Assembly (NCBI GenBank): GCA_905234715.1
Contig: CAJOJI010000013.1
Location: 1-46,885, forward strand
Source of the DNA: an uncultured Saccharofermentans sp.
GTDB lineage: Bacteria; Bacillota; Clostridia; Saccharofermentanales; Saccharofermentanaceae
Reading direction: 5' to 3'
DNA length: 46,885 bases
Every line of letters begins with the position of its first letter. The stretch's first letter is position 1. Shown here in pieces: positions 26,391-36,138 of the stretch. Both the position numbers and the translations under genes were made by a program. The notes below the pieces were generated by a model. The model saw only the letters and a program-made list of their open reading frames with translations, was not told where the DNA came from and ran no database searches.

Positions 26391-29063
26391 TCAGTCGAGC
26401 TCGATCTCAATAAGGCTGCCGATCTTATCCTTGGGCAGGATGTTGGAGCCTTCGCTGACTACTGCACCGTCAACAGTGATCTTCTTAACTGATGAAGCAT
26501 CGGAAGCTTTCTTGTAAACGACAGTAACAGGTTTGCCGTTGAACTCGAAGCTTACGGAAGCCTTGCCCTCTTCATCGAACTGTGAAGGGAGGAGCTTGGG
26601 CTCAAAACACATGTCGCCGTAAGCGCCCTTGATGCCGAACATCTCGGTGAGGACAGTGAGTATGAGCCAGCTTGCCGCACCTGTGAGATAGTGGTAAACG
26701 CCTCTGCCCTTGGGATCGAAATATTCAGGAACACCGGGATAGATCTTGCTTTCTTCAAAGTCGGTTGCATGGCCGTAAAGTGTGCCAAGTACCTTCCAGC
26801 CTTCAGCCTTGAATCCTCTTGAATAGAGGGCGTTGCCGAACATTACTGTCATGTGTGAGAATACCGCGCCGTTTTCCTTCTGGCCGTAGGAGAAGCCGAA
26901 CATACGGCCCATGTCGGTTTTCACCTCATGGAAGTCGGTGTTGAGCTTGTAGCCGCCGATGGAAGCATCGTAGATGTATTTGTCTGCAGACTTAACTATC
27001 TCAGAAATCTGTTCTTCGGATGCGATGCCGGACATTACGGTGAATACCTGGCTCGTGAGCATCATGGCGGGCTTTCCGTGCTTGTCGCCGTTAGCTTCAA
27101 GAGCGTTGCCGCTGTTGTCGTAATAACCGTTGTAGCGTGAATATCCTTCGCTGTCGGTGAACCATTCGGTCTTTCTGATGTGATCCGTGATCCATTCGGA
27201 CTTCTTTTCGAGATCAGATGCGAGATCATCGATCGCAAAGGCCTTCTTAGAGCCCGAGAAACCTGTTTTAACACTGTTACAGTACTGATTTAATACGGAC
27301 TGCAGCTGATTTTCGGGATAGACGCCCAAGAGCCCTTCAAGCTCTGCCGCAGCCTCGATATTGTCCTTGCCGGACACCTTTTTGTACTCTCTGAGGATCG
27401 CTGCGAGTTTTTTATAGTTGCCTGCATATGCTGCCGTGAAGGCAACGCTCTCGCCTCTGTCCTTGCCCATGTCCAGAGCGTCGTTCCAGTCGGCGCCTCT
27501 GAGCTTCATGTGGCCGTGCTCTCCGACATCGAAGAAGGAAGCGAAGTTCTGGAGAAGGAGATGCTCGATTACAGTACCTTCAGACTTTGCCTGGCTGAGG
27601 TCTGTATCCTTATCGAGAAGTTCCTCGCCGCGCATTACCTGGCGGTCGATGAAGTAGGGAGCTGATTCATCAAGGATCTTGAGGTCGCCCGTCTGCTTGA
27701 TGTAGAGGTCCATTGTCATGAAAGGCCACATTGCGTGGTCCATCCATACACGTGTGATGCCGTTGCGGTCAGCGATGAACTCGCCGCTTCCGCTGCCGAT
27801 GATGGTAGCATTCGTGCCGTCCGTTCTTACTCCGCCGAAGTTATCGACGAGCATTCCTCTTACATCGGAAGGATCCATGATTATCAGCGCAAGGCAGTCC
27901 TGCCAGAGATCTCTCCAGCCTCTGCCGCCCTTGCCGTAGTCGTGGTGCGGCAGGAATGAACAGCCGTAGATCCTTCTGAGCATCGGTTGGATTCCTACCC
28001 AGTACATCCAGCTGTCGAAAGCCTTGTCGCCGGTGTGGAAGCTGACGTTGTTTTTCTTATCCCAGTATTCCTTGTTCTTTTCGAGCTCGGCATCGAACTT
28101 CCCGGAAGTGAGGTATTTAACTGCAAGCTTCTCAAGTGCTGAGGACTCTGCGAGGATCTCATCCTCTGTGTCGGAGGGTTTGTTCAGATCATCGATCGCA
28201 AGTGCGAAACAATACTCGCAGGATTCTCCGGGAGCCAATGTCTTGTTAAAGAACAGTGCAGCGCCCATTGCTTCGAAACCGTCGACTCTGTCACCTGGAT
28301 GATATCCGTCAATGTGAGGTATGGGGAAGGTCGGGTTATCGAATGCGCCGCCCTCGCCTATGAATTCTTCGGCAACAGGGCAGAAGACGGAAGGTTTTTT
28401 GCCGTCTCCTTCTGCTGCGAAGAAACCGTAAATGACTTTATTTCTTCTGTGTCCGCGCTCATCGAACGTGAGAGTTGGGTTATTTGTAACGCCATACTCC
28501 GTAACCGTCATTCTGTTGAGCATGGAAGTAACGTTTCTGTGGTCTCTGATGTTGTCTGCAGAACGTCCGTAGATCGGAGTTGCCGCTGTAGGTGTGAAAG
28601 AAACAGGTGATGAGCCTGTGTTTGTGATCTTAACTTTTGTGAGCTCGATCCTGTCAGATGTCTCAACGGGAACGAAGGTGGTTACCTCAGTCCTGATGTC
28701 CGTGCCTGAGATCTCACGCTCAACCTTCTGCCACAAAAGTCCGCCGTAAAGAGTTACTTTATCTTTTTGGGAAGTGAACTTTCTCGCATTGGCAGAAGCT
28801 GAAGCGCCCATGGCTGATATGAGCGTACCGTCTTCGAGATAAAGCCAGAAGTTTCTTGTTGAACGGTTATTATGAAGGTTATCCGATGAGACAGGCTCAA
28901 GGATAAATGTGTTCTGCGAAGTCTTGAGATCGCCGCCGAACTCGGGTGTGAGGGATCCCATCATGCCGCTTGCTGCGCCGACGGGGAAATACAGATAGCT
29001 GTAAAGATCGGGATCTTCGAGCCTGAATGTGCCTTTGTTGTCTATGAATTCGTAACCTTTCAT
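26391..29063 (-). CDS. Glycoside phosphorylase/hydrolase, GH94-like (former GT36 family)
   Basis: 890 aa; GKGGRGWRDLWQDCLALIIMDP, GADWNDALDMGKDRGESV, YPGVPEYFDPKGRGVYHYLTGAASWLILTVLTEMFGIKG. Confidence 0.8.
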   Translation of the reverse strand: MKGYEFIDNKGTFRLEDPDLYSYLYFPVGAASGMMGSLTPEFGGDLKTSQNTFILEPVSSDNLHNNRSTRNFWLYLEDGTLISAMGASASANARKFTSQKDKVTLYGGLLWQKVEREISGTDIRTEVTTFVPVETSDRIELTKVKITNTGSSPVSFTPTAATPIYGRSADNIRDHRNVTSMLNRMTVTEYGVTNNPTLTFDERGHRRNKVIYGFFAAEGDGKKPSVFCPVAEEFIGEGGAFDNPTFPIPHIDGYHPGDRVDGFEAMGAALFFNKTLAPGESCEYCFALAIDDLNKPSDTEDEILAESSALEKLAVKYLTSGKFDAELEKNKEYWDKKNNVSFHTGDKAFDSWMYWVGIQPMLRRIYGCSFLPHHDYGKGGRGWRDLWQDCLALIIMDPSDVRGMLVDNFGGVRTDGTNATIIGSGSGEFIADRNGITRVWMDHAMWPFMTMDLYIKQTGDLKILDESAPYFIDRQVMRGEELLDKDTDLSQAKSEGTVIEHLLLQNFASFFDVGEHGHMKLRGADWNDALDMGKDRGESVAFTAAYAGNYKKLAAILREYKKVSGKDNIEAAAELEGLLGVYPENQLQSVLNQYCNSVKTGFSGSKKAFAIDDLASDLEKKSEWITDHIRKTEWFTDSEGYSRYNGYYDNSGNALEANGDKHGKPAMMLTSQVFTVMSGIASEEQISEIVKSADKYIYDASIGGYKLNTDFHEVKTDMGRMFGFSYGQKENGAVFSHMTVMFGNALYSRGFKAEGWKVLGTLYGHATDFEESKIYPGVPEYFDPKGRGVYHYLTGAASWLILTVLTEMFGIKGAYGDMCFEPKLLPSQFDEEGKASVSFEFNGKPVTVVYKKASDASSVKKITVDGAVVSEGSNILPKDKIGSLIEIELD

Positions 29064-29141
29064 GGGCAGATCTCCTTAAGTTTCATCACTTTTCTTATTA
29101 TAAAAAATTACTCGTTTGATTTTAAGTAGGTTTAAGGTTCG

Positions 29142-29240
29142 GGGGTGATAATGTAGCCATAAGAGCAACAGCTCATTTTCAAAACCCTCATTACACCCAC
29201 CCTGAAACTAGGTCCGGATTCACAGCATCCGGACCTTTTA
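29142..29240 (+). ncRNA. Candidate structured leader/sRNA with intrinsic terminator
   Basis: GGGTG(A)TAATG (29143-29153) pairs with CATTACACCC (29189-29198); internal GAGC-aaca-GCTC hairpin; then GGTCCGGAT-tcacagc-ATCCGGACC plus TTTTA (29211-29240). No + strand gene immediately upstream. Confidence 0.5.
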
Positions 29241-29283
29241 TTGTGCGCGAACAGGTGTCAAATTTTATGTATAATTTCTCTAT

Positions 29284-30777
29284 ATGAAAAAACTGTTCCT
29301 GAAACTGAGATATCTTTTGCTGGCGATTGTTATGGTGATCGGCTGTTATACATATGTCTGGCTTACAGGCGACGAATACGTATGTGAGGTAGCCGGTGTC
29401 AGCCAGTCTGAGACAGGAGAGATGCCTGTTGCGGTCGTTGAAGACAGCGGGCAGGACACTTTGGAAGTCTTATATCTCCGTACAGAAGGCAATACTGCTT
29501 ATGTAAGAGTCAGATCCAAAAATCCGGGAAAGGCTTACCTTTCCGTAAGGACAGGCGATCATATCTCAGGAGTGAGCGTTCTTTATATCCACACGAATCT
29601 CGTAATAACTGCAGACGATTATTTCGGCGACTTCAGCGGAAGCTTCATAACAAGGATCGGCCTTGCGGTATATCTGGCCATCCTTCTGATAGATCTGATA
29701 ATCATGTACAGAAGGGGTCTTCGCAAGAACCTTTATCTTATCCGCAACATCTTAAGCTGCGGCCTTATCATCTTCATAGCCGGAAGCCTGCTCATGACAC
29801 TTATCAATCTGATCAGGACACCAAAGCTCGGTCTTTATGAAGTTTTGGGTAGCTTTCTTAGTTTCCTCGGAACGTTTGCATTATTTACGATGCCTGTGTC
29901 AGTGGTAATGGCTGTGCTTTCAACCGTCAGCAATGTAAGGCTCCTCAAAAAAGAAGGCCGTTCATGGAAAAACATGCTTGCGATCTTTTTAAGCCTCATA
30001 TTCTGCGTTGCATCGGTAACCCCGTTTTTGATTTCTTATTTCCTGCAGAACTCCACACTGATCGATGTCCACGACTGGACCGGTCCGGGACGTTTTATCG
30101 GTATGTTCATTGAGAACGCAGCAGGAATCCTAGTGGTCTATTTTGAGTGCATCTTTGCAGGTTCCGTAATCCTTGCAGTCAGGGCCGCACGCCACATCCC
30201 TACATTCGATAAGGACTATATCATGATCCTCGGCTGCCAGATCGGCCAGGACGGCAAGGTCACAAAGCTTTTGCAGTCGCGCTGCGACCGTGCGATCGAG
30301 TTTGCCGAGATGCAGAAAAAGGCAACAGGAAAAGACATCATCTTCATACCGTCAGGCGGTAAGGGCAAACGCGAAAAGGTTAGTGAAGCTGCTGCCATAA
30401 ATGAATACCTTTTGAGCAGGGGAATCTCTGAATCATCGATAATAGTAGAAGACAAGTCGACCAACACTTATGAGAACTTCAAATATGCAGTCGAGATAAT
30501 CAAGAAGAACACCGACAAGAAAGCTCCGCAGATTGCTTTTTCCACGACTAACTATCACGTCTTCAGAGCAGGCCTCATGGCAAGAAGACAGCAGATAAAA
30601 GTAGAGGGAATCGGAAGCAAGACAAGGAGCTATTTCTGGGTCAATGCGTTTATCCGCGAATTCATCGCCACGGCGTTCTATAAGAGAAGAACGCATCTCT
30701 TGATACTGGCTGTGCTGATGTTGATCAATATCGCAGTCACGCTGATGACGTATGTGTCGAATGTAATCCTGTCGTAG
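29284..30777 (+). CDS. Membrane protein with YdcF/SanA-like DUF218 domain
   Basis: N-terminal TM region; YIMILGCQIGQDGKVTKLLQSRCDRAIEFAEMQ...FIPSGGKGKREKVSEAAAINEYLLSRGISESSIIVEDKSTNTYENFKYA. Confidence 0.85.
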   Translation: MKKLFLKLRYLLLAIVMVIGCYTYVWLTGDEYVCEVAGVSQSETGEMPVAVVEDSGQDTLEVLYLRTEGNTAYVRVRSKNPGKAYLSVRTGDHISGVSVLYIHTNLVITADDYFGDFSGSFITRIGLAVYLAILLIDLIIMYRRGLRKNLYLIRNILSCGLIIFIAGSLLMTLINLIRTPKLGLYEVLGSFLSFLGTFALFTMPVSVVMAVLSTVSNVRLLKKEGRSWKNMLAIFLSLIFCVASVTPFLISYFLQNSTLIDVHDWTGPGRFIGMFIENAAGILVVYFECIFAGSVILAVRAARHIPTFDKDYIMILGCQIGQDGKVTKLLQSRCDRAIEFAEMQKKATGKDIIFIPSGGKGKREKVSEAAAINEYLLSRGISESSIIVEDKSTNTYENFKYAVEIIKKNTDKKAPQIAFSTTNYHVFRAGLMARRQQIKVEGIGSKTRSYFWVNAFIREFIATAFYKRRTHLLILAVLMLINIAVTLMTYVSNVILS

Positions 30778-30811
30778 TTAATAAACACTCAACACCTGTT
30801 ATCCCCAAAAA

Positions 30812-30920
30812 GTTCAGTTAAAAATTCAGTTAGTAACTGAAAAATGAACCGAATTTTTGAAGCTTTCGAAAAACATTCAGTTAAAAGTTCAGTTATTAAC
30901 TGAAAACTTAACTGAATTTT
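30812..30920. repeat. Two-copy palindromic array built from the octamer TTCAGTTA
   Basis: Direct octamers at 30813, 30825, 30876 and 30888; inverted TAACTGAA at 30834, 30897 and 30909. Confidence 0.9.
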
Positions 30921-31117
30921 AACCTGCTATTATTACCCTGAATTTACGATGCAGTCTGAGTGATAGTTGGTTTGCTTATGTTACTAAGAAGTAAGAAAAA
31001 GAACCTGAGCAAATGTGTTTTTTACCCCCTGAAATTGAGACTTTGATCTATGGAATGAGACTAACATCCGGGTGGATAATATTAGCAGAAAGAAACTGTA
31101 AAAACAGGGGATAAAAG

Positions 31118-31921
31118 ATGAATAATATAATCCTGCCGATGAAGGTGCATGCTGTTAAGCTGGAATACAAAAGACAGATGCTTGAACATATGCCGCATGG
31201 TTATTTTAGGATAATACGCGGCAGAAATAATGTAGTGATTACTTATGATCCTAAGAACCCAAAATACAATAAGGCTCATCCCAGAACGTTATTCAGTTCT
31301 TCTAAGAGAGGAAAAGTATTTGCTGAAGCAATTACCATCTATATGAAAATAAAAGCAGAATATGATTCGCTGCTTAATAGTTGGAGATTACTTTATAGTA
31401 TGCCTCCGCCCAGAGTGATATTTCCTATAAAGCAGTTCTTTGATCCACATCATATGGATAATGCGTATTTTGAAAGGCAGGCTGATTGCCTGGGTAAGTA
31501 TAAGCCTGATAATCCGACTGTCAGCGATCACGGGGAATTAAAGTCGAAGAACGAACAGATGGGTGCGGATCTTTTGAAGATTCTGGATATTCCGTTTAAA
31601 TATGAGACTGAAATCTATCTCGGGGCGATTGAGCAGACGATAAATCCTGACTATCTTGTTAACTTCTATGAGATAGACAGGTGCTCTTATGTTGAGATAC
31701 TGGGAATGAGCGACAAACTTGAATACTCCATCAGGACATCAACAAAGATAATGGGGTTCTCACTGGAGAAATACAGGCCCGGAAGAGAAGTTATCTATGT
31801 TCATATATATGACAAGAGCAACTTTGATGAAGACTATTTCGTAAGTCAGGTGTTGTCAGCATTCAATGACATGATTCCTGACAATGCGCTTATCTGGGAG
31901 TCTGAAGCAGGAGTTGGATAA
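31118..31921 (+). CDS. Hypothetical protein, possible PD-(D/E)XK-type fold
   Basis: GELKSKNEQMGADLLKILDIPFKYETEIYLG...INPDYLVNFYEIDRCSYVEILG resembles an E...PD...E-x-x pattern; motif-level only. Confidence 0.6.
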   Translation: MNNIILPMKVHAVKLEYKRQMLEHMPHGYFRIIRGRNNVVITYDPKNPKYNKAHPRTLFSSSKRGKVFAEAITIYMKIKAEYDSLLNSWRLLYSMPPPRVIFPIKQFFDPHHMDNAYFERQADCLGKYKPDNPTVSDHGELKSKNEQMGADLLKILDIPFKYETEIYLGAIEQTINPDYLVNFYEIDRCSYVEILGMSDKLEYSIRTSTKIMGFSLEKYRPGREVIYVHIYDKSNFDEDYFVSQVLSAFNDMIPDNALIWESEAGVG

Positions 31922-31924
31922 TCT

Positions 31925-32665
31925 TTATTCGTTCAGCGCTTCACTCAGCGAAAAAGGCACGCCTCTGGGGCCTCTTATTGCAAAGATCCCGAACTCATCA
32001 CCAAGCACAGAGAATGTGAAAGCATCTCTGTCGTAACGCTTTAAAAGTTCGATCTTCATGAGTGCCGTGATGGTGAGATTCTTATCCTGATAATCGTAAG
32101 GGATATCTGTTTCCAGAACTCTGCATTTATAGAGGATCGCGGATATGGGAGCAGCGACATACATGTAGACTGTATCGCCCTGCATTATGCCGGCGCCCTG
32201 CTTCCATGTGATGATGTCATTCTTTGCAAATGCCGCTTCGACATCGTAAAACTTCGGGTTAGCTGGAATTATCCATTCCTTGGGCTCTCTTGATTTCTTT
32301 TTACGGCGCTTAGATGCGGTTGCATTGTAGCTGATATCGATGAGATTCTTTACCTTTTCTTCCGGTACCGTGCCGTCCAGCAATACAGTTATCCAGTGCT
32401 GTTTGTTCATGTGGTAGGCAGGCATTATTCCGTCTTCTTTAATGAGCATGTCGCGCAGGAACATGTCATCGATCTTGAGGTTGATCACGGAGATGTTTGA
32501 AGTGCCTGAAAGGCCCAGTTTGTCACGGCCGACATCCATAATCAGCGCGAACCACTTTTTGTTGTCGTTGTGGCGGTATACGGCGTGACCGTTATATTTC
32601 GGCCAGGGATATTCGGGTGTTACGGCGTATTCTTTTTCAATGTAGTTGTTTATCTTCTTGCGCAT
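31925..32665 (-). CDS. MmcQ/YjbR-like protein
   Basis: YPWPKYNGHAVYRHNDNKKWFALIMDV...SVINLKIDDMFLRDMLIKEDGIMPAYHMNKQHWITVLLDGTVPEEKVKNLIDISYNAT. Confidence 0.8.
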   Translation of the reverse strand: MRKKINNYIEKEYAVTPEYPWPKYNGHAVYRHNDNKKWFALIMDVGRDKLGLSGTSNISVINLKIDDMFLRDMLIKEDGIMPAYHMNKQHWITVLLDGTVPEEKVKNLIDISYNATASKRRKKKSREPKEWIIPANPKFYDVEAAFAKNDIITWKQGAGIMQGDTVYMYVAAPISAILYKCRVLETDIPYDYQDKNLTITALMKIELLKRYDRDAFTFSVLGDEFGIFAIRGPRGVPFSLSEALNE

Positions 32666-32701
32666 GGGTTACCTCTACAAGATTATACAACTACAAGCTG
32701 G

Positions 32702-33712
32702 TCAGCAGACTACTTTGTTCTTCCCGGACTTCTTGCCTTTGTAGAGATTCTCGTCGGCGGTGTTGACCCATTTGTCTACGGAAACATCACCGGTGTAATC
32801 TGCAAGGCCTGCAGTGATGGTGACCTTGATGTGGTCTTCACCGAATGAGAAGTCTTCCTTTTCGACGGCTGAACGGAGCTGTTCGATCAACGAAGCGCCG
32901 CCTGCAATATCACCGGGTGTGAGGATAAGGAATTCTTCGCCGCCCCAGCGTGAGATCTTGCTGTTCCTACAGTTCTCTTTCATGATGCGCGCAACGTTTA
33001 CGAGCACGTAGTCGCCTGCATTATGGCCGTATCTGTCGTTGATCTTTTTGAAATCGTCGATGTCGAGCATTGCGATGAAGTAGGGAGCTTCTTTCGCAGC
33101 TGACTCGAGTCGGCCGATCATGTAATGACGGTTGTAAAGGCCTGTCAGGCGGTCGATGAGTGCTGTCTCTTTAAGCTTGTTCTCGTAATCGCCGATGAGG
33201 CTAAGCATCAGTCTGGAGTAGAAGACCAGGAATGCGAGAACTATAACGGAATTGAAGATCCAGAAGGTACCGGCAATTGTATTATCGACGGTATAGATCG
33301 GTCCCAGGAATGCCGAATAACCTGTGGAGATCAGATAACCTATGGCGATGAAGCCGCTTACGACAAAAGCATTAACTCTGGCCTTGCCCATTTTGTCTGC
33401 CATGTATTCCGTGTAGAAGATGATGGGGATCATGGACATGCAGTAAAGATGCATGCCGATCTTATAACCGAGACATATCGTGCAGAGACAGAAATATATG
33501 GTGATCCAGAAATAGACGATACGGACATAGATGTCGAGGCGGTCTTTTGCGATCAGGATATATCCTATGATGTATACGAAAAGAGTGGGGATGCTGAACC
33601 AGATAAGGAGAGGCGCTTTACACAGAACGAAGAATCCCGCAAGGCCTATTACCAGAAGCAGGATTACCGTGTTGATTATGTAAGTAAAACGTTTGATGCG
33701 CTTGGTGTCCAA
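32702..33712 (-). CDS. Membrane-anchored GGDEF diguanylate cyclase
   Basis: DRLTGLYNRHYMIGRLE...AMLDIDDFKKINDRYGHNAGDYVLVNVARIM...SRWGGEEFLIL. Confidence 0.92.
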   Translation of the reverse strand: MDTKRIKRFTYIINTVILLLVIGLAGFFVLCKAPLLIWFSIPTLFVYIIGYILIAKDRLDIYVRIVYFWITIYFCLCTICLGYKIGMHLYCMSMIPIIFYTEYMADKMGKARVNAFVVSGFIAIGYLISTGYSAFLGPIYTVDNTIAGTFWIFNSVIVLAFLVFYSRLMLSLIGDYENKLKETALIDRLTGLYNRHYMIGRLESAAKEAPYFIAMLDIDDFKKINDRYGHNAGDYVLVNVARIMKENCRNSKISRWGGEEFLILTPGDIAGGASLIEQLRSAVEKEDFSFGEDHIKVTITAGLADYTGDVSVDKWVNTADENLYKGKKSGKNKVVC

Positions 33713-33867
33713 AACAGTGACCTCCCATACAGATCGCCCTGATTACACATTTCTAGTATACAAGCGCAAATTCAAGATAGTGTTAAGCAAACGAAAACAA
33801 AATAAGAAGATAAAGTAATCTGTAAAAGAACGGCGGAGATATATTCCGCTGAAGATTCGTTTATAAT

Positions 33868-34158
33868 GTGAGTGTGCGCGAAAACGAGGGCGGTCTTGCA
33901 GTCGTCTGTGACGGTAAAGTCCTTTCCACCTTAGCTCTGCCTTTGGGCGGACTCATGTGTGAAACAGGCGTTGCCGAAGTCGAGAAAAAGCTTGAAGAGA
34001 TGAAGTCCCAGGCAAGACAACTGGGAGTTAATGAAGGCATCGATCCTTTCATGACGCTTGCCTTTACGGCGCTGCCGGTAATACCGAGCCTCCGCATACT
34101 GACACAGGGCGTAGTCGATGTTGAGATGCAGTGCTATGTGCCTGTGTTCTTTGACTGA
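33868..34158 (+). pseudogene. Remnant of adenine deaminase C-terminus
   Basis: RENEGGLAVVCDGKVLSTLALPLGGLMCETGVAEVEKKLEEMKSQARQLGVNEGIDPFMTLAFTALPVIPSLRILTQGVVDV matches the C-terminal domain pattern of adenine deaminases; catalytic N-terminal part absent upstream. Confidence 0.75.
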
Positions 34159-34269
34159 TACCTCAGATATACACGAAGAGTATTTACGCATTCAAATCCG
34201 GTCCGGAAATGTTAAAATCAACAGCGGTAGAGTTGTAATTTTTCAGCGGGATAACAAGGAGAACAGCCT

Positions 34270-34935
34270 ATGTTGGAAGTATTCGGCATCATGATGCTCT
34301 GCAAACTCAATAAGAAAAATGCCATCGCCAGAGGAAGAAGACCGGGCGGATACATTGCTCTTACGATCTGTCTCTGGGTCGGTTTGGAAATCATCGGTTT
34401 CATCATCGGAGCCATGACAGATCTTCAATACGGATACGCCTTGTTAGGTTACGGATTTGCCGGAATCGGCGCTCTCATCTCATTTCTTTGTGCCAAGTTC
34501 GGTCCCCAGGGTGATTATGTTGATCCGAATGCGGCGCCTACAATGAGTTCGCCTGCCGGTGTTCCTTATATGGGCACATATAATATTCCGGTCGACCAGT
34601 CCAACTATGCACCTTATCCGAATTCTCCTGCTGCAGGCGTGACTGTCGACCAGTACGGTATGCCCGTCAATACAAAGCTCAATGAATTTGGTATGCCGGT
34701 TGACGATCAGGGCAACTACAAGCCTGTCCTTAACCAGTACGGCGTTCCGATCGATCCTACTGCGATCAATGCGCCCCAGCCCCTCTATCAGGCAACTCCT
34801 ATGGCGGCTGCACCTGTTGCACAGCAGGCTCCTGCCCAGGCAGCACCTGTACAAAAGAAATTCTGCAGCAACTGCGGTGCTCACGTTACGGCTTCTGACA
34901 GCGCTTTCTGCGAATCCTGCGGCGCCAAGCTCTGA
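34270..34935 (+). CDS. Membrane protein with Pro/Gln-rich linker and C-terminal zinc ribbon
   Basis: TM segments, repeated QYGMPV/EFGMPV/QYGVPI-type linker, KFCSNCGAHVTASDSAFCESCGAKL. Confidence 0.78.
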   Translation: MLEVFGIMMLCKLNKKNAIARGRRPGGYIALTICLWVGLEIIGFIIGAMTDLQYGYALLGYGFAGIGALISFLCAKFGPQGDYVDPNAAPTMSSPAGVPYMGTYNIPVDQSNYAPYPNSPAAGVTVDQYGMPVNTKLNEFGMPVDDQGNYKPVLNQYGVPIDPTAINAPQPLYQATPMAAAPVAQQAPAQAAPVQKKFCSNCGAHVTASDSAFCESCGAKL

Positions 34936-34992
34936 TATCCAAACTCCGCAAGTGCATTGAAGTACGCACTTTCAGGGTAGTATAATTGGTTC

Positions 34993-36138
34993 ATGACACC
35001 GGTTATAAATCTGTATTCTGTTATTGTCGGCGACGGTCTTGGAGCAGCCATATTGCTGCTCATCCTTGTCACGAAGGGATGGAGTATTCCCGGCCGTAAA
35101 GAAGAGAGCCGCATTCTCATGAACATGCTGGTCGCTTCCGTGATCAACTGTGTTGTTGATGCGGTCGTCGCATATTGTGACGGCCTTCTGGTGCCGGGTT
35201 ATCACGCAATTCTTGTAGCCGGCAATTTTTATCTTTATATCTACAACATGATTATCGGCGTAATGATCATCCGCATGGTCATCAAGCACATCGATAAATC
35301 GCTCACGAAACTCCACATATTTTTCTTCGGTTTCCTGTGCCTTATCGAAACGGTGCTCTTGATAGTAAATTTCATTAACCCCATCGTTTATGTCATTGAC
35401 AACACGAACCACTACCGCAGGGGCGAGCTGTACTATCTGTTTGTTCTGATTGGTCTGGTACTCGTGTTATACGGTTTTGCATATTATTTCATCTCGAAGA
35501 TCAAGAATCCGTCGCTTCGATATTTCCCTGTAGCGGAGTTCTTAAGCCCGGTCCTTATCGGAATAATCATTCAGACTTTCATCTACGGAATCTCGCTCAT
35601 CCCGGCAAGTTTTGCGATCTCTTTGGCGGGCATCGTAATCTCATTCCAAAATGAATGCATCTACATCGACAAGCTCACCGGAGTCTATAACAGATTCGAA
35701 CTCGACAAGGAGTTAAGACGCCTTCAGAAGGGCCGTAAGGAAAAGATCGTTGCATACATGCTCGACTTGAACGGTTTCAAATCGATCAACGACGAGTATT
35801 CGCACGATGAAGGCGACCAGGCCCTGATAGCATTTGCAGAGATCCTCAACAGCGTTTTTGGCTCCATCGGAACGGTAATCAGATTCGCAGGCGATGAGTT
35901 TGTTGTCATCGTTCGAAAAGCAAAAGAATCCGACATTGAGATCTACAAGAAAAAGACCACCGAAGCGGTCGAGAAATACAACGAGACATCAGGCAAACCC
36001 TACAAGCTCTCCGCCGCAGTCGGCGGCAAGGTCTTTGACTTCAGCAGTGAAGATACACAGGATCTCGTAGTCGTCATCGACGAGCTCATGTATAAGGACA
36101 AGAACGACTACTATAAGACGAACGAGCGGAAGAGATGA
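34993..36138 (+). CDS. Membrane-anchored GGDEF diguanylate cyclase (AGDEF variant)
   Basis: DKLTGVYNRFELDKEL...MLDLNGFKSINDEYSHDEGDQALIAFAEIL...VIRFAGDEFVVIV. Confidence 0.88.
   Translation: MTPVINLYSVIVGDGLGAAILLLILVTKGWSIPGRKEESRILMNMLVASVINCVVDAVVAYCDGLLVPGYHAILVAGNFYLYIYNMIIGVMIIRMVIKHIDKSLTKLHIFFFGFLCLIETVLLIVNFINPIVYVIDNTNHYRRGELYYLFVLIGLVLVLYGFAYYFISKIKNPSLRYFPVAEFLSPVLIGIIIQTFIYGISLIPASFAISLAGIVISFQNECIYIDKLTGVYNRFELDKELRRLQKGRKEKIVAYMLDLNGFKSINDEYSHDEGDQALIAFAEILNSVFGSIGTVIRFAGDEFVVIVRKAKESDIEIYKKKTTEAVEKYNETSGKPYKLSAAVGGKVFDFSSEDTQDLVVVIDELMYKDKNDYYKTNERKR

Noticed and set aside
30812-30920. CRISPR-like repeat array
   Set aside because: Octamer palindromes without regular spacers and no cas genes in the window.
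33125-33742. 205-aa plus-strand ORF
   Set aside because: Antisense to a clear GGDEF protein; acidic shadow translation.
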